Of a stretch of 64,000 nucleotides of DNA, positions 34,531 through 42,281 are shown in pieces. The stretch spans positions 1,588,397 to 1,652,396 of the forward strand of contig NZ_LT559262.1 of NCBI RefSeq assembly GCF_900083545.1. The letters run 5' to 3'. The notes beneath the pieces are model-generated. The model was not told the origin of the DNA. It was given only the letters and a program-made list of their open reading frames with translations, and did no database searches. Numbering within the stretch: position 1 is the stretch's first letter; every line of letters starts with the position of its first letter. The translations under genes were made by a program, and so were the position numbers. Origin of the DNA: Alistipes provencensis. Its GTDB lineage: Bacteria > Bacteroidota > Bacteroidia > Bacteroidales > Rikenellaceae.

Positions 34531-36348
34531 ATGAAAAAAAGCATATATTACCTGACCCTCTCACTTGCCGCAATCCTGACGGCATCGTGCAACGGCGATT
34601 TCTTCGACCAGGTACCCAACGACGTGCTCACGGTCGAGCAGATATTCAACTCCAAGAAATACTCCGAAGAGTATCTGGCAGGCGTCTATGACTATGTCAA
34701 GGAGGAGTGGCACCGCACCTCCGACGTTCCGTGGGACCCCTGTTCGGACGACTTCGACCAGACGTACGACCGCGGCAACGACTATCCCACCTACAAAATG
34801 AATTTGGGTAAATGGAACGCCTCGTCGAATTACTACAATTTCTGGAAAGACTACTATCAGGGAATCCGTTCCGCAACCTTCTTCATGAACAACATCGACG
34901 GCAATGAAGAGATCCTCGCCGAGGCCGGTCAGGACCTGATCGACCAGTACAAGGCCGAAGCCCGATTCCTGCGTGCATTCTACTATTTCAACATCCTGCG
35001 GCAGTACGGCCCCTTCATCATCCTGGGTGACGATGCCATTCCGGGCGACTTGCCCAGCGACGATCCCGCGATGAACAAGCCCCGCAGCACCTACGACGAG
35101 TGCGTGGCCTACATCGAACGGGAACTCGACCTGGCGGCGAACGATCTGCCCTTGCATTTCGCGGAGCAGAAAAAGACCGACTACGGCCGGGCCACGAAGG
35201 CGATGTGCATGGCCGTCAAGTCGCGGATGCTGCTCTATGCCGCGAGTCCGCAATTCAACGGAAATCCCATGTACGCCAATTTCAAAAATCCCGACGGAAC
35301 TCCGCTTATCAGTCAGACCTACGACCGCGAGAAGTGGAAGAAGGCGGCCGACGCAGCCAAGGATATCATCGACCTCGGTATCTTCGACCTATACAAAGTG
35401 CGCAACAGCGACCAGAGCATCAACCCCTACCTCTCGGTCCGCAACGTCTATTTCGACAATTTCAACTGCGAATACATTGTTTTCCGGATCAACAACTGGC
35501 TGCGCTACTGGGACCAGGCGGCATCGCCACTGCAAACCGGGGGATACCAGAGCATGGCGGCCACACAGCAGCTCATCGATGAGTTCGAGATGGCCAACGG
35601 AAAGGGCATCTTCGAAGACGGCAGCGGCTATGTAGAGGAGGGCTATTCGGGCGCAGACTACAAGGATTCGAAATCGGGATTCGTCTACTGCCCGGCCGGC
35701 AGCCGGATGATGTATTACGGTCGTGAACCGCGGTTCTATGCCAACATCTGCTTCAACGGTTCGTACTGGGTGGGCGATAACGCCACGCGGATCGCCCTCT
35801 ACTACACCGGAGCTTCGGGCCGCTCGAAAACGACCGACAACTATCCCCGTTCGGGTTACATAGCCATCAAGAACGTGCCGCCCGACACCAACTGCAAGAG
35901 CGGCGTCTACCTGACGCGCCCCGCCATTCTGTATCGTTACACAGAGGTATTGCTCAACTACATCGAGGCGCTGAACGAATACGATCCGGGCAACGGCGAC
36001 ATCGCCTACTACCTGAACCTGATCCGCGAACGGGCAGGACTGCCGGCCGTGGAGGAGAATCTTTCACAAGAAGTGATGCAGCAGAAGATACGCCATGAAC
36101 GCCGGGTGGAACTCTGTTTCGAGAACCTCCGCTACTTCGACACGCGCCGCTGGCTGATCGCCGAACAGACCGACGGAGGCCCCTTCTACGGAATGAACAT
36201 GATGGCCGGGAACTCGTACAAGGACGATGCGTTCTATGCCCGTACGGTATTCGAGACCCGCGTGTTCCGGAGCAATTACTACCTTTTCCCCATACCACAG
36301 TCGGAAGTGGTAAAAAACAGCAACCTCGTCCAGAACCCAGGATGGTAA
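34531..36348 (+). CDS. SusD/RagB-family glycan-binding lipoprotein
   Basis: A 605-residue surface lipoprotein (ILTASCNGDFFD, Cys20) that caps the SusC barrel and binds glycan. The family body is helical with TPR-like pairs; typical segments are FLRAFYYFNILRQYGPFIIL and the C-terminal RHERRVELCFENLRYFDTRRW followed by FPIPQSEVVKNSNLVQNPGW. It matches the usual length for the family. Its partner is the SusC gene directly upstream. Confidence 0.95.
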   Translation: MKKSIYYLTLSLAAILTASCNGDFFDQVPNDVLTVEQIFNSKKYSEEYLAGVYDYVKEEWHRTSDVPWDPCSDDFDQTYDRGNDYPTYKMNLGKWNASSNYYNFWKDYYQGIRSATFFMNNIDGNEEILAEAGQDLIDQYKAEARFLRAFYYFNILRQYGPFIILGDDAIPGDLPSDDPAMNKPRSTYDECVAYIERELDLAANDLPLHFAEQKKTDYGRATKAMCMAVKSRMLLYAASPQFNGNPMYANFKNPDGTPLISQTYDREKWKKAADAAKDIIDLGIFDLYKVRNSDQSINPYLSVRNVYFDNFNCEYIVFRINNWLRYWDQAASPLQTGGYQSMAATQQLIDEFEMANGKGIFEDGSGYVEEGYSGADYKDSKSGFVYCPAGSRMMYYGREPRFYANICFNGSYWVGDNATRIALYYTGASGRSKTTDNYPRSGYIAIKNVPPDTNCKSGVYLTRPAILYRYTEVLLNYIEALNEYDPGNGDIAYYLNLIRERAGLPAVEENLSQEVMQQKIRHERRVELCFENLRYFDTRRWLIAEQTDGGPFYGMNMMAGNSYKDDAFYARTVFETRVFRSNYYLFPIPQSEVVKNSNLVQNPGW

Positions 36349-36360
36349 AATTTGAACAGC

Positions 36361-37335
36361 ATGAAAACAACCGCATATTTCATCGTTGCCGCCGCCCTGC
36401 TGGCAGCAGCTTGCAACAAACCCGGTGAGGAATACGATTTCGACACCGTCCGATACCGCAACATCTATACCGTACAGGCCCGGGATTATCCCGTCGCCTG
36501 TACGATATCCATGGACCGCGACACGACGTTCCGGCTGAACGCCAATTACGGAGGGCTGGACGTACCGCAGGAAAACATTACAGTCACGTTCGGCGCCGAT
36601 CCCACATTGGTGAACAGCTTCAACGAGGACAACCAGACGCTTTACCCAGCACTCCTCACCGACGCCTACACGATCAGCGATGCACAGACCGTCATCGCCA
36701 AGGGCAAGCTCTACTCCTCGCAGGCCGGTGTTACAATCCATCCCTCGCAGTTCCGCGGCGTAGGACCTTATATCCTGCCTGTCTCGATCGCTTCGGTCAG
36801 CCCCGAGTTGCCCGTCAACGGTTCGATGCGCACGGTGTATCTGCAGATCGAAGGACGGCACGAAAGCAACCCCTATACCAATTTCGACCGGACGGAATGG
36901 GAACTACTCAGTGTCTCTTCGCAGCACAACACCACGACTTATAAGGCTGCGAACATCTTCGACGGCGACCTTACCACATTCTGGCATACCTCTTATGCCA
37001 CCGGCAACCAGCCGGGGCCGCCCCACATCCTCGTCGTCGACATGAAAGTGAAAAAGGAAATCCACGGACTTGAAGTAGACGGACGAACAGCCTCGGCGAC
37101 CAACCTCGAAAGCCCGTACAACCGCGGCAATCCGCGGATTGTAAACCTTCAGGTCAGCGACGACAACAACACATGGACCGACGCTGGAACTTATGTGATT
37201 CCGGGCGCCGGCGTCACCGTCAAAAACTACGTCTATCTGAGCAGTTATGTCAGCGGACGGTATTTCAAATTTACGGTAACAGCGACGTTGGCCGATTACT
37301 ACGGCACCAACGTCTCGGAACTTTACTTGTTCTGA
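36361..37335 (+). CDS. DUF1735/F5-8 type C surface lipoprotein
   Basis: A 324-residue lipoprotein (signal MKTTAYFIVAAALLAAAC). The first half resembles DUF1735 Ig-like domains of surface glycan-binding proteins (ISMDRDTTFRLNANYGGLD to about 170). The second half is an F5/8 type C (discoidin) domain: YKAANIFDGDLTTFWHT and GRYFKFTVTATL. This pairing is common as the third cell-surface gene after SusC/SusD and binds carbohydrate. The ATG at 36361 is preferred over an in-frame TTG three codons upstream. It is the last gene of the operon. Confidence 0.88.
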   Translation: MKTTAYFIVAAALLAAACNKPGEEYDFDTVRYRNIYTVQARDYPVACTISMDRDTTFRLNANYGGLDVPQENITVTFGADPTLVNSFNEDNQTLYPALLTDAYTISDAQTVIAKGKLYSSQAGVTIHPSQFRGVGPYILPVSIASVSPELPVNGSMRTVYLQIEGRHESNPYTNFDRTEWELLSVSSQHNTTTYKAANIFDGDLTTFWHTSYATGNQPGPPHILVVDMKVKKEIHGLEVDGRTASATNLESPYNRGNPRIVNLQVSDDNNTWTDAGTYVIPGAGVTVKNYVYLSSYVSGRYFKFTVTATLADYYGTNVSELYLF

Positions 37336-37351
37336 TATTCCGCATCACAAA

Positions 37352-37392
37352 AAGCCAGCGGACCGACAATACACGGTCCGCTGGCTTCTTTT
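37352..37392 (+). terminator. Strong rho-independent terminator of the glycan operon
   Basis: AAGCCAGCGGACC pairs perfectly (13 bp) with GGTCCGCTGGCTT across a 10-base loop, followed by CTTTTAT. It starts 16 bases after the last stop codon. Confidence 0.9.
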
Positions 37393-37854
37393 ATAAAGGT
37401 TCTTATTCACCCAGAATACACAATGAGATAGGCTTTTCTCAAAAATACTAGAATGCAGCAATTTTCGCTTTTATGATTGCTCTTCTATAAAAAGCATGAC
37501 GCCAAAAGAATTAAACTGGTCAGGAAAATATACTGTGTACTTTTATGTAGTTTTCTTATAATATCGATCATTTTCAATTATTTACAATATTACTACAGTG
37601 CTACTCACAAGCATAATGTTGCTACTATAGAGGGGGCACAACCACCTTATGGAATACGGTCAACGATGGCCTTAAATTATGGATTTGTCAGAATCGAAAA
37701 ATTATCTAAATTTGTATTCAATAACAGGAGTTGTTTGACATGAAGGAAAGCAGATGCGAACAAATGCATACAACCGTTTCCTAACCATTACCTGCTATAT
37801 GCAAATAGAGTCATAACTTTTTAAGTTACAACTCTATCTGGATGTGAATGGGCA
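37393..37854. other. AT-rich right end of the element
   Basis: No gene is supported. An open frame at 37477-37743 could encode a small one-helix membrane protein but has only a TTG start and no ribosome site. An inverted repeat ATAGAGT/ACTCTAT spans 37806-37838 close to the attR core and could be a recombinase arm site. Confidence 0.4.
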
Positions 37855-37871
37855 GTACTCAGGTACTATCC
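37855..37871 (+). repeat. Putative attR core
   Basis: GTACTCAGGTACTATCC, the exact direct copy of 18012-18028. The right half of the split palindrome starts within its last three bases. Confidence 0.75.
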
Positions 37872-37920
37872 ATCCGTCCCGTTCGAGGGATGTGCGGAAA
37901 TATCCGCCTGAAATCGAAAA
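37869..37920 (-). repeat. Right arm of the split palindrome
   Basis: The reverse complement matches 17958-18009 at 48 of 52 positions. Ahead of it, up to the exporter gene at 38029, only promoter-like AT-rich DNA is seen. Confidence 0.85.
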
Positions 37921-38028
37921 CACGCCGGACTGCACTTCATAAAATATACTCCTCCGAGAGCAGAAACAACGCATTCCGAGGGAGTGATACTCTAAATTTT
38001 TTTCGTACTTTTACCCCATATTTTAAGT

Positions 38029-38928
38029 ATGTCTGACACCTCGGAAATACGGATACGCCGCATCTACCGCGTGACCTTCGTCGGTTTCGCGGTCAATCTC
38101 GTGCTGTCGCTTCTGAAGCTCGTCGCCGGTGTCTTCGGGCGAAGCGGTGCGATGATCGCCGATGCCGTGCATTCGTTCTCCGATCTGGCCACCGACATCG
38201 TCGTGATCGTCTTCGCGCGGATCTCGGCCAAGCCCCGGGACGACGGGCACGATTACGGTCACGGCAAGTACGAGACGCTCGCCACGATCCTCATCAGCAT
38301 TGCGCTGGGTATCGTGGGCGTCGGGATACTCGCCGACAGCATCCGGGCCATCCGGGTGGTGATCGACGGCGGGCTGCTGCCCCGGCCCGGACTGATCGCT
38401 CTCGTGGCGGCGGTCCTCTCGATCGCGGCCAAGGAGATACTCTACCGTTATACCGTGCGCGAGGGACGTGCGATCGACAGTCCCAGCGTCGTGGCTAACG
38501 CTTGGCATCACCGCAGCGACGCCCTTTCGTCGCTCGGAACGCTCGTCGGCATCGGCTGCGCCTATTTTCTGGGCGAGAGGTGGCGCATTGCGGACCCGAT
38601 CGCCGCGCTGATCGTGGCGGTGTTCATCTTCAAGATCGCCTTCGACCTGATCCGCACGGGATTGGGTGAACTGCTCGAAAAATCGCTTCCCGAGGAGACG
38701 GAGCAGGAGATTCTGCGTATCGTGACGGCCGATCCCGCCGTCCGGGAGCCGCACAACCTCCGGACACGGCGTATCGGCGCCGCCATCGCCATCGAGGTCC
38801 ATGTCCGCGTCGACGGGGCGATGACCGTCGCCTGTTCCCATGCGCTGACGGTCGCCATCGAACGACGCCTGCGGGCGCGTTTCGGCGAGGGGACGATGAT
38901 CGCCATCCATGTCGAGCCGATAAAGTAG
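38029..38928 (+). CDS. Cation diffusion facilitator (CDF) family metal exporter
   Basis: A 299-residue inner-membrane antiporter with six predicted helices. The two metal-binding half-sites are present: HSFSDLATD in TM2 and HHRSDALSS in TM5. A cytoplasmic histidine-rich stretch HDYGHGKYET follows TM2, and the C-terminal ferredoxin-like domain (about 205-299, IAIEVHVRVDGAMTV) senses cytoplasmic metal. Family members export Zn, Fe, Co, Cd or Mn in exchange for protons; the HD-HD arrangement is consistent with Zn or Fe. In the pre-insertion chromosome it would follow proS directly. Confidence 0.92.
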   Translation: MSDTSEIRIRRIYRVTFVGFAVNLVLSLLKLVAGVFGRSGAMIADAVHSFSDLATDIVVIVFARISAKPRDDGHDYGHGKYETLATILISIALGIVGVGILADSIRAIRVVIDGGLLPRPGLIALVAAVLSIAAKEILYRYTVREGRAIDSPSVVANAWHHRSDALSSLGTLVGIGCAYFLGERWRIADPIAALIVAVFIFKIAFDLIRTGLGELLEKSLPEETEQEILRIVTADPAVREPHNLRTRRIGAAIAIEVHVRVDGAMTVACSHALTVAIERRLRARFGEGTMIAIHVEPIK

Positions 38929-39265
38929 CCCTCCCTGTTGTTATTTGCGCCGCAGTCGGAACCGCATTTTACCCGCGTGTTCTGCCGTTTCGCCCAAAGC
39001 GCGTTTTTGCATTTTATCCCTCCGCAGGTTATTTTCGGCACGGATTTTGTTGGCTTCAGGCTGAAAAATTGTGCCGGCAAATTTCCGGCGGAGTAGAAAA
39101 ATATTTGGTTTTTTCGGAAAATGTGCTTATCTTGCCATCGTAAAGCCTCCGGAAACTCCGACGTTTCACAAGGCCCGAACAATGATTATTAACGACATCT
39201 GTAACTCTAAAAGGATTGCCTATCGGGAAAGAAATCTACTCTTAGTAACTAATTGAGACAAGAGT
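38929..39265. other. Upstream region of the sigma factor gene
   Basis: A 337-base gap with no supported gene; the open frame at 39071-39256 has no protein-like features. TTATCTTGCC (about 39127-39136) resembles a weak TAnnTTTG promoter. Confidence 0.4.
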
Positions 39266-39850
39266 ATGAACGTGCAAGTATTAAGTGACCAGGTATTGCT
39301 TAATCACTACCTTTCAGGTGACCGGAGTGCCATATCCAAACTCATCGAACGCCATAGCAGACGCGTGCGGGACTACATCAACATGATGGTCAAGGACCGC
39401 GACGTGGCCGATGATATTTTTCAGGAGACATTCATCAAAGCCGTCCGTGTGATCGACGAAGGCCGTTATACCGATAACGGCAAGTTCCTGTCGTGGATAC
39501 TGCGCATCGCCCACAATCAGGTGATCGACCATTTCCGCGCACAGCGGCAGAACAAGTCGGTCAGCGAGTCCGAGGCGGGTTACGACGTGCTGGGCACGCT
39601 GAAATTGGCCGAACGCACCGTCGAGGATGCGATGGTCTGCGACCAGATCGAGCGCGACGTGCGCGCGCTGGTCGAGCTGCTGCCCGCCGAGCAGCGCGAG
39701 GTGGTGATCATGCGCTATTTCTCGGGGCTGAGCTTCAAGGACATCGCCGAGCAGACCAACGTGAGCATCAACACCGCGCTGGGACGCATGCGCTATGCGC
39801 TGATCAACCTGCGGAGGATGATCAAGGAAAAAAATCTGATTCTGAGCTGA
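39266..39850 (+). CDS. RNA polymerase sigma-70 factor, ECF type
   Basis: A 194-residue sigma factor. Region 2 covers about residues 25-95 (ADDIFQETFIKAVR and WILRIAHNQVIDHFRAQRQN) and region 4 about 130-185 (LPAEQREVVIMRYFSGLSFKDIAEQTNVS), with the recognition helix in NVSINTALGRMRYAL. No FecR-type anti-sigma gene is adjacent, which separates it from the glycan-sensing sigma/anti-sigma pairs of the phylum. It is followed by a small acidic ORF that could be a regulatory partner. Target genes are unknown. Confidence 0.92.
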   Translation: MNVQVLSDQVLLNHYLSGDRSAISKLIERHSRRVRDYINMMVKDRDVADDIFQETFIKAVRVIDEGRYTDNGKFLSWILRIAHNQVIDHFRAQRQNKSVSESEAGYDVLGTLKLAERTVEDAMVCDQIERDVRALVELLPAEQREVVIMRYFSGLSFKDIAEQTNVSINTALGRMRYALINLRRMIKEKNLILS

Positions 39851-39884
39851 CGCCGCACAATAATCTCCCGAAGGGCTGCGTTAT

Positions 39885-40067
39885 ATGGATGAAAGCAAGC
39901 TAAAACCAGTAAGGCCTATGGAGGAGATTGACAAAAATGAGGTTTCAGACAACGGCATCTCTGAGGACGAAGACTTAATGATGCGGGAGGTGATACAAGG
40001 TGATGCGGATTTGTGTTATTTGCATCATTACCTCTCGGAGGTCTTCCGAAGCGGAGATAATTTTTAA
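39885..40067 (+). CDS. Small acidic protein downstream of the ECF sigma factor
   Basis: A 60-residue protein starting MDESKLKPVRPMEEIDKNEV. It is rich in Asp and Glu with one amphipathic stretch (DADLCYLHHYLSEVFRSG) and no signal or membrane segment. It begins 34 bases after the sigma factor stop in the same direction, and a GC-rich hairpin follows, so it appears to be a real, co-transcribed gene. No family is recognised. A role as sigma-factor modulator is only a guess from position. Confidence 0.55.
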   Translation: MDESKLKPVRPMEEIDKNEVSDNGISEDEDLMMREVIQGDADLCYLHHYLSEVFRSGDNF

Positions 40068-40086
40068 GGGTTAATTTTTGATGGGG

Positions 40087-40108
40087 AAGGGCGCCGGGAG
40101 GCGCCCTT
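40087..40108 (+). terminator. GC-rich hairpin after the sigma factor operon
   Basis: AAGGGCGCC-GGGA-GGCGCCCTT, a perfect 9-bp stem with a tetraloop. It lacks a clear T tract, so termination is likely but not certain. Confidence 0.55.
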
Positions 40109-40158
40109 CATGTACCTTCGTGCGTTCTCGTTTTTTGCACGACTCACGCTAAAATCAG

Positions 40159-40557
40159 ATGATGATGAAATTCAGCAATGTAAGATTATTGGTCAAGGAC
40201 TATGACAAGTGCTTCCGGTTTTATACCGAAAAACTTGGTCTGGAGCCGGTTTTTGATATCGAAGGCTGTTATGGAAGTTTCAGGGTGGCCGAAGGCATCG
40301 AAGGATTGGCCATATTCACTTCCGATTTGATGGCTCCGGTCGTGGGCAATGCGGATGAAGCCCAGCCGGTCGGCGGCCGGGAAAAGATGATGGTGTCATT
40401 CGAGGTCGGAAACGTTGATGAAGCCTTTGAAGCCCTTGCCGCAAAGGGTGTCGAGTTTGTCAATCGCCCGGTCGATATGCCCGGCTGGGGAATGCGGGTT
40501 GTCCATTTGAGAGATCCGGAAGAGAATCTGATCGAACTTTTCACCCCTTTGAAATAA
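40159..40557 (+). CDS. VOC-superfamily (glyoxalase-like) protein
   Basis: A 132-residue single-chain protein with the paired beta-alpha-beta-beta-beta units of the vicinal oxygen chelate fold: FSNVRLLVKDYDKCFRFYTE at the start of unit one, VSFEVGNVDEAFEALAAKGV in unit two, and the closing HLRDPEENLIELFTP with a metal-ligand Glu. Relatives include glyoxalase I, dioxygenases and antibiotic-binding proteins; the substrate is unknown. It ends four bases before the DUF488 gene, so they share a transcript. Confidence 0.88.
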   Translation: MMMKFSNVRLLVKDYDKCFRFYTEKLGLEPVFDIEGCYGSFRVAEGIEGLAIFTSDLMAPVVGNADEAQPVGGREKMMVSFEVGNVDEAFEALAAKGVEFVNRPVDMPGWGMRVVHLRDPEENLIELFTPLK

Positions 40558-40561
40558 TCCT

Positions 40562-40936
40562 ATGACACGAATACGGATCAAACGGGTTTACGAAACGCCG
40601 GCACCGGACGACGGCTGCCGCGTGCTGGTCGACAGACTTTGGCCGCGGGGCGTCCGCAAGGGGGACCTGCCATACGATATCTGGGCCAAGGACATTACGC
40701 CCTCGGCCGGACTGCGCGCGTGGTATCACGCCGACCCTGCCGGGCGGTGGCAGGAGTTCCGCCGCCGTTATACGGAGGAGTTGCGCGGCTCGCAGGCCGT
40801 GCGGGATTTTATCCGTGAGATTGCGGACACGGAAACCGTGACGCTGCTCTATGCCTCGAAGAATGCCGCCGAGAACCATGCGCTCATCCTGCAGGAGTAC
40901 CTGCAGCATGCCGCGGAGGGTGTCAAAGCCGTTTGA
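40562..40936 (+). CDS. DUF488 family protein (YeaO-like)
   Basis: A 124-residue cytoplasmic protein. The family signature is clear: IKRVYETPAPDDGCRVLVDRLWPRGV, then WYHADPAGRWQEFRRRYTEEL and VTLLYASKN. The function of the family is not established. Its end overlaps by 14 bases the stop of the convergent lipoprotein gene. Confidence 0.88.
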   Translation: MTRIRIKRVYETPAPDDGCRVLVDRLWPRGVRKGDLPYDIWAKDITPSAGLRAWYHADPAGRWQEFRRRYTEELRGSQAVRDFIREIADTETVTLLYASKNAAENHALILQEYLQHAAEGVKAV

Positions 40937-41288
40937 TGGAGGTGATCCGGGCCTCGCCCTGTCCCGGGAGCGGCTGGTAGACGGTCACCTCGGCCTGATA
41001 GGTTTCGGGGTCGAGCGTCACGGTGCGCGCCTTGCAGACAAAGCGGTAGTTGATGCCCGCTACGACCTGCGTGGCGACGCTTTCGGGGGTGTATGCCACG
41101 CCCGTAAGGCCCTGCGTGACCTGATGGAACAGCGCTTGTTCCTGCTCGCTGAGCGGACGCTGCTCGGTGTAACCGCCGGTCATCACTACTCTTTCTTTGC
41201 TTTCTTCGGTTTTTGCGGCTTTGCGGCCCGGGCCTCCGCAGGCGGCCAAAGCGGCGGCCGCCAGTGTCAGGATCAGAATTCGTTTCAT
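40923..41288 (-). CDS. Cystatin-like lipoprotein, putative cysteine protease inhibitor
   Basis: A 121-residue exported lipoprotein (MKRILILTLAAAALAAC, Cys17). The mature part carries, in order and spacing, the three elements by which eukaryotic stefins block papain-type proteases: an N-terminal GG (residues 38-39, in VVMTGGYTEQRPLS), the first hairpin loop QVVAG (74-78, in ATQVVAGINYRFVCKA) and a second loop LPGQ (107-110, in VYQPLPGQGEARITSI). Length from GG to the end (about 84 residues) suits a single cystatin fold with one helix and a sheet. It is most likely anchored in the outer or inner membrane facing out of the cytoplasm. Inhibitory activity is inferred from motifs only. Confidence 0.78.
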   Translation of the reverse strand: MKRILILTLAAAALAACGGPGRKAAKTEESKERVVMTGGYTEQRPLSEQEQALFHQVTQGLTGVAYTPESVATQVVAGINYRFVCKARTVTLDPETYQAEVTVYQPLPGQGEARITSIKRL

Positions 41289-41404
41289 GGATACGCTTGA
41301 TTTGCAGATTCAAAGATAGGTAATTTCCGCTCCCCGTGCAACGTTGGGAAATGGGAAAGCGGGACGTTATCCGCTAACGCCCCGCTTTTCGGAGGAAACA
41401 GGTC

Positions 41405-41992
41405 TCAGCGGCCGCCGCCGAGGCAACGGTGGGCATTGTGGAGCTGGAGGGCCAGTGAGAAGGCCGCGACGCCTGCGAAAAGCAGCGTGATGCCGACCCA
41501 GACGACGACAGCCGTGGTGCCGAATACCAGCGGCTGGAACAGGATCCATAGTGAACACAGCAGGAGCAGGACGCCCGTGAAGACGGTCCAGCCTGCGCCG
41601 GGAATCTCCATGGCGCTCATGTCGCCGCCCAGTCCGATGGAGCTGAATCCGCGCATCATCAGCCAGAAACCCAGAAATATGGGCAGCGTGGCGGCCGACA
41701 GCGCGACGTTGAAGATCAGGATGATGCCGAGGATGATCTCGATGATGCCCCCGGCCATCATCCAGCCGCGGCCGGTGATGAAATGGCGGTTGGCCGACGA
41801 GAGCACCACTTCGAGGATGCCCGAAATCAGCATCAGCCAGCCGAAGACGAGCGACATGCCCAGATAACTCTGGGCCGGGAAAACGAAGGTCAGCACGCCG
41901 ACTGCGAACAGCGCGATGCCGACGATCAGCAGCAGCCACCAGTAACGGACGGCCTGCTTCGAATTTTCGATCAGTGTGGAAAAATTCTTCAT
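41405..41992 (-). CDS. HdeD-like (DUF308) membrane protein
   Basis: A 195-residue inner-membrane protein of six predicted helices in three similar pairs: WWLLLIVGIALFAVGVLTFV and SLVFGWLMLISGILEVVLSS, then a repeat around GWMMAGGIIEIILGIILIFN and LGFWLMMRGFSSIG, then a third. The family includes E. coli HdeD, linked to acid resistance at high cell density, but most members are uncharacterised. It has its own upstream region facing the SusC gene. Confidence 0.85.
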   Translation of the reverse strand: MKNFSTLIENSKQAVRYWWLLLIVGIALFAVGVLTFVFPAQSYLGMSLVFGWLMLISGILEVVLSSANRHFITGRGWMMAGGIIEIILGIILIFNVALSAATLPIFLGFWLMMRGFSSIGLGGDMSAMEIPGAGWTVFTGVLLLLCSLWILFQPLVFGTTAVVVWVGITLLFAGVAAFSLALQLHNAHRCLGGGR

Positions 41993-42222
41993 GGTATATG
42001 GATTTACCGCTTCCCGAGCAATTTGCGTACCAGAACGGCGTGTGCCGGACGGCCGAATGCGCGGATTCTCAGTGATTCGCGGCGGCGGAATGCCGGACCG
42101 AAGGATATTCTCCGGCGGGTTTTCGGGACCGTTCGGCGGTTTTTTGCCGACGGAGAGTGAGTATTTTATCGCTAAATCGTCTGTTTTGGCCGTTTTTGTG
42201 GTTTTAATATGCTATTTTCGTG

Positions 42223-42250
42223 TTGTATCCGACAAAGTTTTATACATTTG
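42223..42250 (+). promoter_or_regulatory. Promoter of the second SusC/SusD operon
   Basis: TACATTTG (42243-42250) matches TAnnTTTG, with TTG at 42223-42225 at the usual spacing. The gene starts 31 bases later. No cognate regulator gene is next to it. Confidence 0.65.
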
Positions 42251-42281
42251 CGGTTGATTATTGTAATAAGTGACGCCCCTT

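Larger units (their letters stand above)
18012..37871. mobile_element. Integrative element carrying a polysaccharide utilisation locus
   Basis: About 19.8 kb bounded by the direct repeat GTACTCAGGTACTATCC (18012-18028 and 37855-37871). A tyrosine recombinase gene sits 270 bases inside the left end. A truncated mobilisation gene with inverted repeats, then a full glycan locus, make up the rest. Terminators isolate both ends (18136-18180 and 37352-37392). Outside the direct repeats are the two halves of a palindrome, which joins up if the element is removed. No relaxase, coupling protein or transfer genes are present, so it probably cannot move between cells unaided. The limits come from the repeats alone. 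Confidence 0.78.

Noticed and set aside
37477..37743. An 88-codon frame with one hydrophobic segment at the right end of the element
   Set aside because: The start is TTG without a ribosome site, in very AT-rich DNA where hydrophobic frames arise by chance.
18012..37920. Interpretation as a 20-kb invertible segment
   Set aside because: The inverted arms could suggest inversion, but the exact 17-bp repeat at the crossover core is direct, which supports integration and excision, not inversion.
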